Source of the DNA: an uncultured Pelosinus sp.
GTDB taxonomy: Bacteria; Bacillota; Negativicutes; Sporomusales; Acetonemataceae
Assembly (NCBI GenBank): GCA_900542835.1
Contig: UQPB01000009.1
Span: 1-64,000 of the forward strand
Length of the DNA: 64,000 nt
Reading direction: 5' to 3'
Part shown: positions 63,587 through 64,000 of the stretch, piece after piece
Layout of the letters: every line of letters begins with the position of its first letter
Position numbering within the stretch: position 1 is the stretch's first letter
Notes under the pieces: model-generated
What the model was told of the DNA's origin: nothing
Databases searched by the model: none
The model's input: only the letters and a program-made list of their open reading frames with translations
Program-made: the position numbers and the translations under genes

Positions 63587-64000
63587 GCCGCACCTCCTAT
63601 CCTGGCCTTGACTGCCGCAATCAGAGCCGACTGCCGCGTGTCCTTCGTCTCCAAAGCCTTCATGACATCTTCATCGTGCGTGCTGCGGGTGACGATGTGC
63701 TGAATCACCACCGTATTTTTCTGACCTTGCCGCCAGAGTCTTGCATTCAGCTGCTGGTATAATTCCAATGACCAGGTAAGCCCAAACCACACTACGGCGG
63801 AGCCGCCTTCCTGCAAGTTCAGCCCGTGTCCCGCCGACGCCGGATGGATGAGGGCAACGGGAATCTTTCCGGCATTCCAGTCATCAATGTCTTTTTCCGT
63901 ATCAATGGTTCTGACGTCAAACCGCTCGCGGATGCGGGCCAGATCGTGCTTGTACCAGTAAGCCACAAGAAGCGGCTTGCCGTTGGCGGCTTCAATCAAA
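63583..64000 (-). CDS. SNF2-type phage helicase, C-terminal part (continues beyond the window)
   Basis: The visible 138 residues end a helicase C-terminal domain: KPLLVAYWYKHDLARIRERF, PVALIHPASAGHGLNLQEGG (motif V) and QLNARLWRQGQKNTVVI (motif VI with the arginine finger region). Phage SNF2-like helicases of about 450 residues act in DNA replication or recombination. The start is outside the window. Confidence 0.9.
   Translation of the reverse strand, partial: LIEAANGKPLLVAYWYKHDLARIRERFDVRTIDTEKDIDDWNAGKIPVALIHPASAGHGLNLQEGGSAVVWFGLTWSLELYQQLNARLWRQGQKNTVVIQHIVTRSTHDEDVMKALETKDTRQSALIAAVKARIGGAA

Overview
The window most likely comes from a diderm Firmicute of the class Negativicutes (Sporomusaceae-like). 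This is an inference. Outer-membrane surface proteins (a two-partner-secretion adhesin and a classical autotransporter) sit beside Firmicutes-type genes with strong GGAGG ribosome-binding sites, tandem large serine recombinases and a TcdE-type holin. Nearly every gene reads on the minus strand.

Region 1 (1-22.8 kb) holds two surface genes. A giant filamentous-haemagglutinin/LktA-like adhesin starts at 18549 and runs off the left edge after 6183 codons. It carries many 53-58-residue beta repeats and a set of 402-405-residue tandem repeats. Upstream lies a 1243-residue autotransporter with Pmp-like GGA/FxxN repeats. Both genes have the same gapless conserved element of about 83-92 bp upstream, which suggests shared regulation.

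Region 2 (22.8-29.6 kb) is an AT-richer accessory stretch with several broken genes, a HEPN/zinc-ribbon protein, and a zinc-ribbon/HTH gene that has a paralogue inside the prophage.

Region 3 (29.7 kb to the right edge) is a prophage read right to left. From the right edge it contains a helicase, an ArpU/sigma-like regulator, a MazF-like toxin, a self-contained three-gene cassette, an HNH nuclease, a zinc-ribbon/HTH gene, two DNA methyltransferases and small early genes. A UUCG-loop terminator precedes the terminase genes. Then come portal, ClpP-type protease, HK97 capsid, connectors, major tail protein, a G/GT-type frameshifting chaperone pair, tape measure, a GTA-like tail tip (DUF2460, three small paralogues, DUF2163, NlpC/P60, large tail protein, DUF2793), holin, amidase, a spanin-like protein, a SymE-type module with an antisense RNA candidate, a Mug-type glycosylase on the opposite strand, and two overlapping serine recombinases.

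The best candidates for undescribed biology are two morons with their own regulated promoter and terminator. Cassette A (59.96-62.70 kb) has an XRE regulator with a hydrophobic tail, a Gly/Ala-rich membrane protein and a 468-residue protein, behind three 12-bp operators. Cassette B (51.05-52.40 kb) sits between the large terminase and portal genes. It has a possible DNA-binding autoregulator and a protein with an Rx4H (HEPN-type) motif, behind repeated TACTTATAAGTA operators. Their proposed role in superinfection exclusion or toxin-antitoxin biology is inference.
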